From Galeruca laticollis (Eukaryota > Arthropoda > Insecta > Coleoptera > Chrysomelidae), in NCBI GenBank assembly GCA_963921935.1, contig OY998180.1:111420183-111484182 (forward strand): a DNA stretch of 64,000 bases, in the 5' to 3' direction. The translations under genes and the position numbers were made by a program. This document shows, piece after piece, positions 11,994 through 23,305 of the stretch. Numbering within the stretch: position 1 is the stretch's first letter; the number at the start of each line of letters is the position of its first letter. Below the pieces are notes generated by a model. That model had not been told where the DNA came from, did no database searches, and saw only the letters and a program-made list of their open reading frames with translations.

Positions 11994-14076
11994 TTTTGGA
12001 TCTGATAATTATCAACGAGTATCTACAAAAAGTCAATCATGTCATAATTTTGCCAAATTTTCGTAAAAAATTTTTCGAAGTGATAAATGTAAGGCTGTGA
12101 AACAAATTATAATTACCAATTCAACTGAAACGAATTAAGAAAGCATTATTGCGTGAGCACAGCCAACAACAAAAATAACATTTCCGTTTAGTCTTTAGCG
12201 CCCAATTTAAAGATCTATAAATAGATTAAGTGGCATTCAAATTAACGAAGTTATTAAAGTTTTCATAATTATTAAAGTTCGATATCTGTATTGCGTGTTT
12301 GATTAACACAAGGAAGAAGCTTTAAATGTCTATCAGATGTCTAAGAATAATTAGAATTATCACCGGCAGGAGCTTAAAAATTGTTTTTCTTTTATCATAG
12401 ACTTCGAACGACCATTTTTGAGCTTGATTAAAGTACACAAAACCGTTCATTACTGTTGTCTATCAACAAGAAATGTTTTCCAAACAGAACTAATATTCTG
12501 GGCAGTATGCTATCTTGACGTCTTAATTGCTCATACGTGTCAAACTAATAGTTTAGACAGAGCTGGATTAGAGCCCACAAACACCAGACAAGATTAATCA
12601 AATGTAGTCACCTAAGACAAGATCAATCAAATATCCTATTACAGACTTTTCATGCATATTTCTAACTAATCAGTTTGTTTCTGATAGACAGATTTTTTTG
12701 AGCTGGTCCAGGCATTCTTTTCAACTGCAACGAAGGGTTTTAAAGTATAAAACTGTTGCTTTGTGAAACAAATTACTCACGATCTAACATGACTTCAAAT
12801 TTAACGGAAACTCGTGTTTTTTGCAAGTCTTAGGTTAGGATCACACTTGAATCCGCCCGTAATTTTGCGGGCGGATTCAAATTTTGCGCGGGAATATTAC
12901 TTCTAAAACGACTTCCAGTTTTTCAGGAGCATTTTGTAGAACTGATATTGATTTCTGAGAAAAGAACTTTATTTTTATAAACCCTCAAAGCTCGTTGCCA
13001 TTAATTATTGAACTTAATGAAGTGCCTAATCAGATTTTACCTATTGAATCTCTAATCGAAATGACTGGTTCCGAAAACTTAGATAGAACTAATGAACCAT
13101 AAGCGTAACTATAACTGGCGCATTCAGTAGGATTTTCGATATGAAATTCATTGCGAAAATGAGTTTTAACTATTAATAAAAAATCCTAACTAGTTTCAAA
13201 AGGTTCCTGATTCCATAACTCTATCGTGGAATCCAGACAAGTCTGTGAATCTGGCCGATCCAGAAGAAGAGTGAGGATGTGTGATGAAAATTAATTTACT
13301 ATGTAACCACCCAGTACTATAAAAACATTTTAGTAATATATTTGGTTGTGTGTATATTTATTATTAAATTTTAGAGAAATGTACTAATCTAATATCTAAT
13401 ATATTATTTTTATAAGAATAAATATCGGTATAACCGGCATCACAGCCAACTATCCTTACCATAGTTTATGTATCTACTAACAAGTTGACGGTTAGCTGAA
13501 ATTACTAAAACTAAGCCAATGCTGCACACTGCTATGTTAAATTTAAGGTACGCTGCATAAGAGTTTTTACCTGTAAGTAGTCAAAAACACACAGTCGGCA
13601 ATCAATGTAAGACGTCTATTACGCACGGTAAAACAAAACGCACGGCTGTAAAGTAAATCGCACGGCTTCCATAGCAACCACTTAGCAACTGTCAATAGAC
13701 GTAGCCATTTTATTCAAAATTCATTACTTAGATATTTGACGTTGAATTTTATTCTATATATAAATGGTAGATAACAGTTATTAGATATGAGATTACATTT
13801 AATACTAAGAGTTATTTGGAATTATATGATAATTGGTTCCGTTTCATACAATCCGCATCTTTTAGCTGTGTGAATCTATCTCATATTAGTAAACAATAGT
13901 ATATTATACACCAAGCGACTAAAGTGGCCCATTTATTCCCGCGGGTGGTGTTTGATTCCTGAGGGAAGTAATCCACTTAAGAGGTTAATGTCACTTTAGT
14001 CGAGAGGTGTATACGCTATTTTATGCAAAATTCCGCTAATTCTACATACATTTTTAATAAAAATAAATACTACTTA
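11761..14076. other. AT-rich interval with one (TA)n tract
   Basis: A (TA)n microsatellite lies at about 11936-11987. The segment near 13195-13250 (GGTTCC then TCGTGGAA) has a similar partner near 15603-15650, so both may be parts of an unidentified dispersed repeat. No gene is supported. Confidence 0.4.
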
Positions 14077-14185
14077 TGGACGGACTTTTACGAAACTTGG
14101 CTGGGCATCGAGGGTGAACTTCTAAGATGCTTGGCTGGGCATCGAGGAGCGACTTTTATAAAACTTGGGCATCGAGGATGTACGT
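14077..14185 (-). repeat. Minisatellite, reverse copy of the GATGCCCAG family
   Basis: Three units carry TTGGCTGGGCATCGAGG or close variants. On the minus strand they match 50166-50275 unit for unit and also share the flanking TAGTATTTATT stretch, so the two loci are copies of one dispersed repeat. Confidence 0.8.
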
Positions 14186-14250
14186 TTTTACTTGTTCTTT
14201 AAACACCTTAATAAGATTATAAACACAAGTACAAGTGGGTCGTAGGAAAA

Positions 14251-14383
14251 GTATAGTACGTAACTCGTGTTGTAACGCATTTTACGAACTCACGGAATTA
14301 CGCACTCGCCGCTACGCGGCTTCGTGCGTAACTTTTCCGTTCGTGCGTAAAATGCTTCTTAATACACACGTTACGTAATATAC
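14251..14383. repeat. Imperfect palindrome beside the minisatellite
   Basis: Left GTATAGTACGTAACTCGTGT and right ACACACGTTACGTAATATAC are near complements. GCATTTTACG and CGTAAAATGC form an inner pair. The centre holds CGCCGCTACGCGGC, itself a hairpin. The region is locally rich in CG dinucleotides. Confidence 0.72.
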
Positions 14384-16290
14384 TATTAATGATTTACAGG
14401 CATATGCAGCATCTAGATCTAGATATGTAAGACATAACCTTATATTTACTTAATACCGCCTAATATTCAATAGGTTGCCAGTTGTACCTGTTCTTCTCAG
14501 CAGATGCAGTAACAATGTCAGAGGAAGAGAAAACACAAGATGATTTTACTCATAACATATGGGGACACTTGTCATGAAAAGTGGATTATGTGCGTAAAAT
14601 GTTATATCTGGATGCATTAGGACTGTTCCGATAACGAATCGAATGCTAATAATTATCTTTATGACAATTGTCGTTGAATCAGTATTTAAGAACTCACTTT
14701 CCGCGTGGGAGTTGATAGTATGGTTAATTTTTTTTAAACTAGAGTATTACTTAAACATTAAGTTTCTTCTGTGTTCAATAAACGTTTTTTTATCTTTAAA
14801 ACTAACAAAAATAGATCTCGTTGAAGCTTGCCCCACCCTCCCCTAGAATGATTGATTGATTCCTTAGGATTTATTGTATTCGAGTTTATTCGGGGTGATC
14901 ATACTCAAATCTAGTGAAAATTCAGATAAGAAGGTATAGTGCGACCAGAAAACTAAGAAGGTCATAAATCACCAATCACTTGAGTTATCAGCTGGCGGTC
15001 GATTCTACGTAGAGTTGTCCCTGCCCTAGTCATTAAATTTTGTTTTATAGGTTGGTATAATGATATTGCGTTAAGATAATTATTAAGAAAAATCTTTTGA
15101 ATATATTTGTAAATTGTTTATGTATATATAATATATGATATGTAACACACAAACATTTATAAACATCACGGTAATGGATGCGATTATAGTTCACAAAGTT
15201 TATTGTATTTAAATGGTTTAGAATTAAATTTAATATACAAACACTTGTGAAGATCCTGTTTTTTGTATATAAGTACATGTATATAAGTTAAAGGAATTAA
15301 TAAATAAAATTACTCACGAAGATCAGTTTCACTTTCACTGCCGTCATCCAAATTGATAAAAAACTTTTCCTTGGGAATTTTTGCTATATCCATATATGAC
15401 TTTTCCACCTTTTTAATATGGAAAATACACTTGGCCCAGCTGCTATCAAGAATGTTTGCAGTTTCTGTATTGATTTACGACCATCTTAGATATCTGGTTT
15501 TACTTTATCAATATTTACTTCTTTCTGCTTTGAACAATCCTGTATGAAGTCCTTTGCCATGAAAACTGTGCTATCATCAATTATCAAATAAACTATAGTT
15601 TCAAGAGGTTCCAGTTTCTGTAACTACATCGTGGAAGCCAAACATTGCTGATTCCTCTCCACCTACTAATTCTCTAAGCCAAACTGATAGTTCTGAAGTG
15701 TTACATATAAGTAATAAACGTTTATCCAACGTAGATGATTATAAGTGACAAATACATTGGGATTGTCTTCGTTACGTCTCTAGCGTCATTCCTGTTTATC
15801 TTACCTAATTGTTCCGTGTTCACCTTGGTCTCAATCTTACATTTTTTCCTTAGTAGTTTTGTTTCATACACCCTTTTTATCAGTTTTTCATTGGGCATTT
15901 TTAAATGAGTCTTACGAGTAGTTGTCTCAATTTCGATTGTGTCCTCAATCTCAATTTCAAAGATTGATGTAAGAAATGTTTGTGGATTTATAATTGAACC
16001 GTTGTTATTGAGTAGCAGTGTATGTAATTATAAATTCTTGGTAAGCCGCAGTTCGATACCGTTTATGTTTAATCATTTTGATGGAAATCCGTAAGGATGA
16101 ACAATTGGCGTTCGAATATAAAATATTCCGTTGGTAATTTAGCACAATCATACGGTGCACATCTCCCTACATTGTCCGAATTTTGACAGGTTGTTGTGAT
16201 GGATGTCGTGCATAACATCGCGGATATTGACCAGTTCAACATTGAAGTCTGCATACAAAAACTGCACACATAAAATTACATGCGATTCTA
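14384..16290. other. AT-rich interval, nothing recognised
   Basis: Short frames at 14643, 15045 and 15353 have no recognisable content. The piece near 15600-15700 can be read as a Ser/Thr/Pro-rich fragment but ends quickly, and it resembles 13195-13250 only over about 50 bp. Confidence 0.35.
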
Positions 16291-16600
16291 GTGCAGGCAT
16301 CATTCAATTAGCCCTGGGTGTGGCCACAGCTTCGCTTTATAAAACATCGATCGAACGAGCGGTCATCGTTTCAAAAGTACGCTCTTTGATTCCCTCATTG
16401 CCGCTTTAATTTCAACACTAGCACATGCGCTCGGATCCTCGACTGTTTCCTCATCCTCGGCGGCCGCTAATTTGCAGCAGGCCGTGGAAAAACGTGTGCA
16501 TTAACGGCGATTCTATCCCGCTCCTGTAAACGCGATACTCACGCTGCTATCCCACTTCTGATCGCTAATAATTCAACCGGAAAAAAAAGATCGCGATCAC
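16291..16600. other. Relatively GC- and CpG-rich island
   Basis: This stretch is noticeably richer in GC and CpG than its surroundings (GGCGGCCGC, ACGCGATACTC and others). It could be a promoter-type region or an exon of a host gene, but I cannot find a convincing ORF or splice pattern. Confidence 0.3.
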
Positions 16601-16945
16601 CGCCGATATAATTTATATACATCGAGGTGTTTTTGAAGGGTGGTTTGTTTGTTTTCCATTCGCTGCTCTCTTTCTGTTCTCCGTACAGGACCAACATGGT
16701 CATCGGCCAAATTACGGAATTTTAATAAAATTGTTTCTACACATTACTGTATTCTGTACGCGGAAAAACACATTTCCATTTATCCTCGCTCAGACCAAAG
16801 ATCAACGTTCAATTTTTCACCCATTGACAGCAGATATTGACGGTCTCAAATAGTCGCGATTCAAATTACAATTGCGGCATTAGCCACCTTGCTCTTCGTC
16901 AACAATCCACATCATCTACTAGCATGAATTTCGATATTATAACAC

Positions 16946-16947
<2 letters not shown>

Positions 16948-17033
<86 letters not shown>
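16948..17033. repeat. (TA)n microsatellite
   Basis: An interrupted TA dinucleotide tract that directly borders the palindrome to its right. Confidence 0.95.
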
Positions 17034-17035
<2 letters not shown>

Positions 17036-17600
17036 TGAATTATTTCTTCTTGGATTCAAAGGTTGTTGTATAAAATAAATATATTAAATATAATAGATTT
17101 ATTATACTTAACGTTTTTCTCTTATTTTAAGAGCATTATCGAAAGAATATGTATAAATATTAAAGTTAAACTATATACATAAAACAGTTATTGTAAAAAT
17201 AATTTTGAAAAAGTCAATAAAATGTCATGAAATAAGCGTCGATAATAATAGAATACCTACCTTAGATATTCACTCATAAAAAACTTAAGTCAAAATTATT
17301 GCAAATTAATTAATTAATTTATTTTTATCACTCCACAGATAATATCCTTGAGTGAATAGCTAAGGTAGGTATTCTATTATTATTGACGCTTCTTTCATGA
17401 CATTTTATTGACTTTTTCAAAATTATTTTCACAATAAATGTTTTATGTAGTTTAATTTTAATATTTATACATATTCTTTGGTTAATGATCTTAAAATAAG
17501 ACCGAAACGTTGAGTTTAATAAATCTTTATTCCAAAATATGTCATATTTGTCATTATTTTATACAACAACCTTTGAACCCAAGAAGAAATAATTCTAATT
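17034..17600. mobile_element. Palindromic element, arms of about 250 bp
   Basis: The left arm begins with TTATTTCTTCTTGG and the right arm ends with CCAAGAAGAAATAA. The inner ends are AGAATACCTACCTTAG and CTAAGGTAGGTATTCT around a loop of about 70 bp. The right arm carries AAGACCGAAACGTTG, the CGAAACGTT signature common at ends of Penelope-like retroelements and hammerhead motifs. The left arm has the equivalent in degenerate form. No protein is encoded. Confidence 0.8.
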
Positions 17601-17629
17601 ATTATCAAAAGGTTGAAGAATATAAGTGA

Positions 17630-17632
<3 letters not shown>

Positions 17633-17678
<46 letters not shown>

Positions 17679-17687
17679 ATATATATA
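17633..17687. repeat. (TA)n microsatellite
   Basis: A TA tract separating the two large palindromes. Confidence 0.95.
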
Positions 17688-17752
17688 ATAAGCAACGAAT
17701 ATATTAGTGGGTATTGCACGCAAATAGAAGAAGGGGCTACTGAAAAGAGTGG

Positions 17753-17803
17753 TAACCGCAGACATGCATGTTTCTAGCTCATTAGCCGTCATCGGTACGG
17801 TAC
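17753..17803 (-). ncRNA. Hammerhead-ribozyme-like motif, minus arm
   Basis: This is the mirror copy of the motif at 18098-18144, with the same core and stems on the minus strand. It also shares the C in place of the conserved U4, so the change predates the inverted duplication or spread by conversion between arms. Confidence 0.6.
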
Positions 17804-18097
17804 AACCAAGAAAAGATGTGAAACATGAGAGCAAAGGTGTTGAATGAAACATGAGAAAATAAACATAATTCAGCAGGATAGTCAAACACAACATTTGTGT
17901 TGTCAGTAATATTAGAAGATCTCGAATATTTGAGACAACAACCTATGTGTCTATGTTGGTTGTTGTCTCGAATATTCGAGATCTTCTAATATTACTGACA
18001 CAAATGGTGTGTTTGACTATCCTGCTGAATTCTGTTATATTTTCTCATGTTTCATTCAACACCTTTGCTCTCATGTTTCACATCTTTTCTTGGTTGT

Positions 18098-18144
18098 ACC
18101 GTACCGATGACGGCTAATGAGCTAGAAACATGCATGTCTGCGGT
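18098..18144 (+). ncRNA. Hammerhead-ribozyme-like motif (type I layout), probably inactive
   Basis: Stem I pairs ACCGUA (18098-18103) with UGCGGU (18139-18144). The core CCGAUGA (18104-18110) stands where CUGANGA is expected, so U4 is C. Stem II is GGCU-AAUG-AGCU (18112-18123), bounded by a C-A mismatch. GAAA follows at 18125-18128. Stem III is ACAU-GC-AUGU (18128-18137), and the cleavage triplet GUC ends at 18138. Such compact motifs are known in Penelope-like elements and in small retrozymes. The U4 change should weaken or abolish cleavage. The element type is inferred. Confidence 0.62.
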
Positions 18145-18244
18145 TACCACTCTTTTCAGTAGCCCCTTCTTCTATTTGCGTGCAATACCCACTAATCTAT
18201 TCGTTGCTTATTGTTCATATGTCACGCACTATTCGTACATCTTG

Positions 18245-18246
<2 letters not shown>

Positions 18247-18285
<39 letters not shown>

Positions 18286-18300
18286 CATATATATATATAT
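18247..18300. repeat. (TA)n microsatellite
   Basis: A TA tract with a short TACATACATA interruption. Confidence 0.95.
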
Positions 18301-19841
18301 ACTGGATTTAGAAGGAATAGACATACTTGTTCCTAAAATTTAGAGAACATTCTCGGAATATCGCTAAACACAAGGCGTTGAACCGTCTCCTCCCGAGTAT
18401 TCAAATATTATCCTGGAACCAATTTAATTAACATTTAATTTTACATAGAAATCATCCTTTTTGTCAACATTTTTATAATACAAGGAAGCTGTGCTCTCTG
18501 GAGTGTTACAATCATTAACAATAAACCGTCGTGTTTTCTCACAAGCATCGTATACTCAAACTGTACAGATTTTGCAATTTATTTCATTCAAGGTCGCATC
18601 TGTCCGCAAATTTCTTCAAAACCCCTTTTAAGTTGTTCAAGTTATGTCTCGCCACATCTAAAGGATAAATGTTTTCGTAAGGATATTCAGCATTCATAAG
18701 AAAGCAGGTAACTTGTAAATTCGGATACAGAAAATTTGTTTTGTAAGTAAAAGGGTGAATTTATACACGCATCTGCTTTAAGAAGTCCCGCATCTGCATT
18801 ATAGATTCTTTGTTCGATCAAAGGGTTCTCTTGAATATTTGTAGAAACTATTAGGATAAATTGTAACGTGAATTGTGACAGCTGAAAGCATGAAATATTA
18901 TTAAATTTTTGATATATTTAGTTCAGACACTCCTGGTATATTCTAATTTATTAAAATGTTCAGTTGAGCGCCTTAAGACCTGCCGAGTCATCTTTAAGTT
19001 ATCAAAGAAACAAAAGTTAAACGAATAGACATCATCTTGTGATATCTTTTGTCAATGAACTGTGTAAAGGGTGTTTGTTCTCAAAGCTTTTGTTAAATTT
19101 ACACGTCAGTTCCTAGAGAACATATGTTTCCGGAATGAAATTAGTTACATTCATATCTTTTTGCAAGTTTTTATTCACTGGTTATAGAATATAAGGTAGA
19201 ATATCACAAAATAAACAGAAGCAACGCGTACGAAGTATTAAGCGAAATTCGCCTCAAAAATAACCATTAAAATCAAATAATATGAACTAATTATTGTTAA
19301 AAATATTATGTTAATTATTGCAAACCACTCGTAAAGTTATTTGAATGCGCTAAAATAATATTTCGATTAATTTCGAGCACTTTCAAAATATATTGAGTGA
19401 ACTGCGCTACAAACATATTTAGAATCGATTGAAATGACTAATATTCGAAATATTTTAATACACAGTTGCGAATATGATTTTGAAGTATAAAATCCGTCCG
19501 AAATACCATAAACTCGCACATTATTAATGGTTGGATGTAAATATTTCGTATTGTGTACTTAATGCACCATAATCTAGCGTCCATACACAATCAGAGAAAC
19601 ATTTACATTACCACCGCCGAATTGAATCTATATAAACAGCATGGAATCAAATTTAACTTTGGTATATATCGAGTAGATAACCAAGAACACTCGCACTTAT
19701 TACTGGTATTTATTAAATAAAATACGTTATTTAGTAATAGCACATGTTTATTGAAATGCTACAACACAATAATGAATGATCTAGGTCGTAAAGCTTGTGC
19801 TGCCATATCTACTCTTGAAGTGACATTGTACGATCGTAGAA
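18301..19841. other. AT-rich interval, nothing recognised
   Basis: No motif-bearing frame or inverted repeat was found. The right part may contain LTR sequence of the gypsy element that ends at 19842, but no second LTR copy is visible to confirm this. Confidence 0.35.
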
Positions 19842-20571
19842 CTATAAATCTATATAATTATTATAACTATTACATATTCCCTTATCAAATATTGAGTACA
19901 ATTCATAATTTTGTAATTTATATGGAAGTCTAATATCACGTTTTGAACGTTTGGAGACTAAATGTGGACTTTCAATTTCTGAACTACTAGTATCTTTAAT
20001 TACTTGAGGGTTCATATTACTAGATTCAAATTCATTAGGATTGTGTATAGGTGGAGAACTCAAAGAAGGACGGAGATGTCTCGTATTCCTGCGATAAGTT
20101 GCATCTTTTGTCTGTACTATCAGGTATCATATTTTTCTAAAACTTGTCCTCGTTACCATACCTTCCCGTTATTCATAAGAATGCTTTAGCCTTCGCTAAA
20201 GGTTGGCTGCCTAAGTCCAAGTATTGTTTTTGCATTAACTTTTTCTTTCTTCTCCTTAACATCATCTTCAATTTTTGCATTCAATTTATTCACTAAAATA
20301 GTTATCCCTGTTCTTAATCTTCTGTTTAACATCATTTATGCATGAAAGTCTTTTAGGGGGGTACTATATACTCCAATAACATTATATATATATATATATA
20401 TATATATATTAGTGTTTTTAAATGAAACTCAAGGTCTCTAGTTAATTCCACAATATAATACAAGTTATTGAAAATTCTAAAAAATTGACAATTGTTTCGA
20501 TAAATCAATATCATCGTCATTTAAAAACACTAATATGAGCATATTCCACGAAGTAAGGGTCGAGACAGTCA

Positions 20572-20616
<45 letters not shown>

Positions 20617-22051
20617 TCTACTTTCAAATGCCTTTTTCGTATTTTTCGCAATTACTACACCTTTTTCTGCTAATCCGTTTGACTGTGCATATCTTGGACC
20701 AGATAGTTATGGCTATATCCCAATCTTTACTAAATTCATTAAATTCAGAAATTCCCGATGGCATGTTGTCTGATATAATTTCCATGGGAATTCCGGTAGA
20801 TGCAAAAATTTCCTTTAGTTTCAAAATAACTTCCGAACTAGTTTCTCTTCTCAATTCCTTGATTGCCAACTAATTCCAATAGTGTATTACTATTAAATAA
20901 TTTTCATTTTGAAACTCTAAAATATCTGAAGCCACTTTTTCCCAAGTTCTTGTCGGTATATCATGTTGATGTAATGGTTCCTTTTGATTAAACTGAAATT
21001 TTTGACAAACTCTACAACGTTTGATTCCATTTTCAATATCACACAATATTCCGGGCTAAAAAACTACTTCTGTTGATCTTAATTTGGTTTTTTCAATTCC
21101 AAAGTGACCTGAATGAAGATCTTTCAGTATACTTTGCAGAATTATCAATCTATCTTCCGTATAGAGTGGTCGTGCTGATTCAGATAAGTTATACCTGATC
21201 TGACCTTGTGTAAGTATAACACTTTCTTTAAAACTTCATATTTTTTGTTGATTCTGCTAATTTTATTTTGCTTATTTTTATTGTTGCTAATTTTTTTTCA
21301 ATAATATGAACAACATTTTACAATTCTTTGACATCTTTAACTGGATCTTTAACATAGATATGCACGGCTTACAGTATCAGCAACATGCATTTCTTTACCA
21401 GTATTTCACTTCCAGATCATAAGTTTCAAAATCATTGTCTAAATTTTAGATCAAAATTCATATCAATTACACTGAAGTACTGTTTATTATTCATGACTGA
21501 AGTTATATCGTTCTGTCTTGGAATCTGAAAGTGCTGTCTCTTAATAGCTTTGTCTAGATCTCTTGAATCAAGACAAATTCTTAGGCTTCCATTCTTTTTT
21601 TGTACAGTTACTGAACTATTTACCCAGTCAGTTGCATATTCTACTTTTTGAATGACCTTTTTTCCTTCTAAATCTCTTAGGAAACTTCGAAGATTGTTTT
21701 TTAAAGATAAGGGAATTTTTATTGGAGAATCACAGGATTAACATTCTCATCAATTTCGATTCTGTACTCACCTTCAATCTCTCCCAAGTCAGTAAATAGA
21801 TCACTATATTTAACTAGAAGCTCATCTTTAGTTAAACCTGTTACATTTAAAACATTAATCCTTTGAATAAGATTTAAACAAGTACAGCTTTGTAAACCTA
21901 ATATTAATATTGGTTGTGTTTTAACATCTGATACTATAAAATATAAATTTGGTTTTATGTTACTTATATTACAATTCAAATGAACCTTACCAATTCTAAA
22001 ATGTCCGTATGAAACCAATGTGGTATTACAATTTTCCAACATTTTTTTCAA
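19842..22051 (-). pseudogene. Ty3/gypsy pol remnant (protease end, RT start, integrase)
   Basis: On the minus strand, from 22051, the order is protease tail and RT entry (PILILGLQSC, IEGEYRIEIDENVNPVI), RT fingers (YATDWVNSSVTVQKKNGSL, RICLDSRDLDKAIKR), a gap lacking the YxDD palm, RNase H tail (ADTVSRAYL), integrase zinc region and linker (CRVCQKFQFNQKEPLHQHD), integrase core (IFASTGIP, IISDN) and C-terminus (MLNRRLRTGI, RRNTRHLRPSLSSPP). A late RSKRDIRLPYKLQNYEL follows, as is common at the end of such integrases. Several stops and frameshifts are present. A MITE with (TA)n sides interrupts the integrase at about 20383-20612. No LTR pair was found. Confidence 0.88.
20383..20612 (+). mobile_element. 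MITE of the 7971-8135 family, flanked by (TA)n, inside gypsy integrase
   Basis: (TA)n at 20384-20409, then the arm TTAGTGTTTTTAAATGAAAC, a spacer containing TTGACAATTGTTTCGA, the inverted end CATTTAAAAACACTAATATG, the conserved tail CATATTCCACGAAGTAAGG, and a second (TA)n to 20612. Gypsy integrase coding resumes on both sides, so this is an insertion. Confidence 0.82.
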
Positions 22052-23124
22052 ATTAACTAAATAAAGTTGAGTGATGGTTAAATATAAAATAAAATATAGC
22101 TTCTAATACTCGATACTTGAATGATTTTTGAATCTACTTTAATAAAAACCAACGTAATAGAATCACAAAATCGAATCAATGAATAATTTAATTATTAAAA
22201 TCAAATAATACGTACTGTAATACTAATAATGTATGTTATATTTGGCCTGATTGAATGGAATAACAAATTAAGTGAGATAGGTAAATAGAAACAACCCTAG
22301 CAACGTGAAAAGTGCGTCTTCATATAAATTTTAAAGCGAATAAATAGAGAACACATCAAAAGCGAAAGAGAGGCCGAAACTTTTTTCCGTGTATTGAGTG
22401 AATATACTGACCCTTGGCTTGTTTTGTATAGAAAAAATGTACTAACTGTGAAACGCTCTTTTTGCTTCCAGCTATACATCCTATTTCTAATTAGCATATA
22501 CGAGCAACGGCCTCGTGAAAATTAGTTTTGATCATCCAGAGTATTGATGAAACTGGTGGATGCACAAAGTTTTCTTTGCACGTGAATTCAATGAAAATGA
22601 AATAATGGTGCTGGAGATTAGGATTTGGAGAAATACGTTATTAAATTATTCAATTAATTTCAACAGTATATGAAAAATAAAACAGTTGCTTATATTGGGA
22701 AATAAAGAATAGGAAAGAATCACATCCTGTAGTACAAGATTTAAAAGATAATTCAGCTAAATTGCCTTCTTCTTTATTCGCCTTTTTACATACACTCCTG
22801 GATACTCCATTTTTTCTCTGTCTCTAGCTATTTGATACCAGATACATCTCCTGGGGGGGCAGGGGTTGACCGAAGCTTCTTTTATGCAGTACGGCCTCTA
22901 CTGCATTATACACTATACATGTTGGCTGGAAACAGAGCAATTATCAGGAAATGCGTCAACGTTTTTTGATCAACGCCGACACTTTTCCAGTATTTTGACC
23001 TTGCTACTTTCACCCCCTAGCGGGGGTAAGCATAACCTCAGAATATTTAAATGCCATTAGAGGTCGAGTGAGGCATCATTTTAAAGCCCTCTCAATTATC
23101 TTTAAAACAATCTTTAAATTTTAA
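22052..23124. other. Interval without a supported gene
   Basis: The frames at 22297 and 22866 are short and featureless. A G run (CTGGGGGGGCAGGGG, about 22850) and CCCCCTAGCGGGGG near 23010 are local oddities. Confidence 0.35.
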
Positions 23125-23258
23125 AATTCGGCCGAATACGTTTTAGCAAATTACATTATCAATATATTGTGGAATTATTTAGAAACAGTTAGCTTCATGT
23201 AAAAAAGTAATATGAGTAAATTCGTAAATTCCACAGAGTAAGGGTTGCTATAGTAAAT

Positions 23259-23262
<4 letters not shown>
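23125..23262 (+). mobile_element. Left arm of a split palindromic MITE
   Basis: CGAATACGTTTTAGCAAATT leads to CAATATATTGTGGAATTATT and AGTAATATGAGTAAATTCG. The reverse complement of 29787-29895 matches this arm closely. The two arms are now 6.5 kb apart because the mariner and the LTR element lie in the (TA)n centre. Confidence 0.8.

Positions 23263-23304
<42 letters not shown>
23263..23304. repeat. (TA)n microsatellite, mariner target
   Basis: A TA tract; its last TA (23303-23304) is the left copy of the mariner target duplication. Confidence 0.95.

Positions 23305-23305
<1 letters not shown>

Larger units (their letters stand above)
17690..18211. mobile_element. Near-perfect 520-bp palindrome bounded by (TA)n tracts
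   Basis: Two arms of about 250 bp mirror each other with few differences around a loop of about 13 bp near 17944. The outer edges are AATAAGCAACGAATA and TATTCGTTGCTTA. Because the arms are copies, the same 50-residue translation appears on both strands (17667-17894 minus, 18047-18343 plus); that is a by-product and not a gene. Each arm contains a hammerhead-ribozyme-like motif. Confidence 0.88.

Noticed and set aside
16837..17073. Frame rich in alternating Ile/Tyr
   Set aside because: Translation of the (TA)n microsatellite.
17667..18343. A 50-residue peptide found identically on both strands (17667-17894 minus and 18047-18343 plus)
   Set aside because: The identity follows from the DNA palindrome; no conservation or signal supports a protein.
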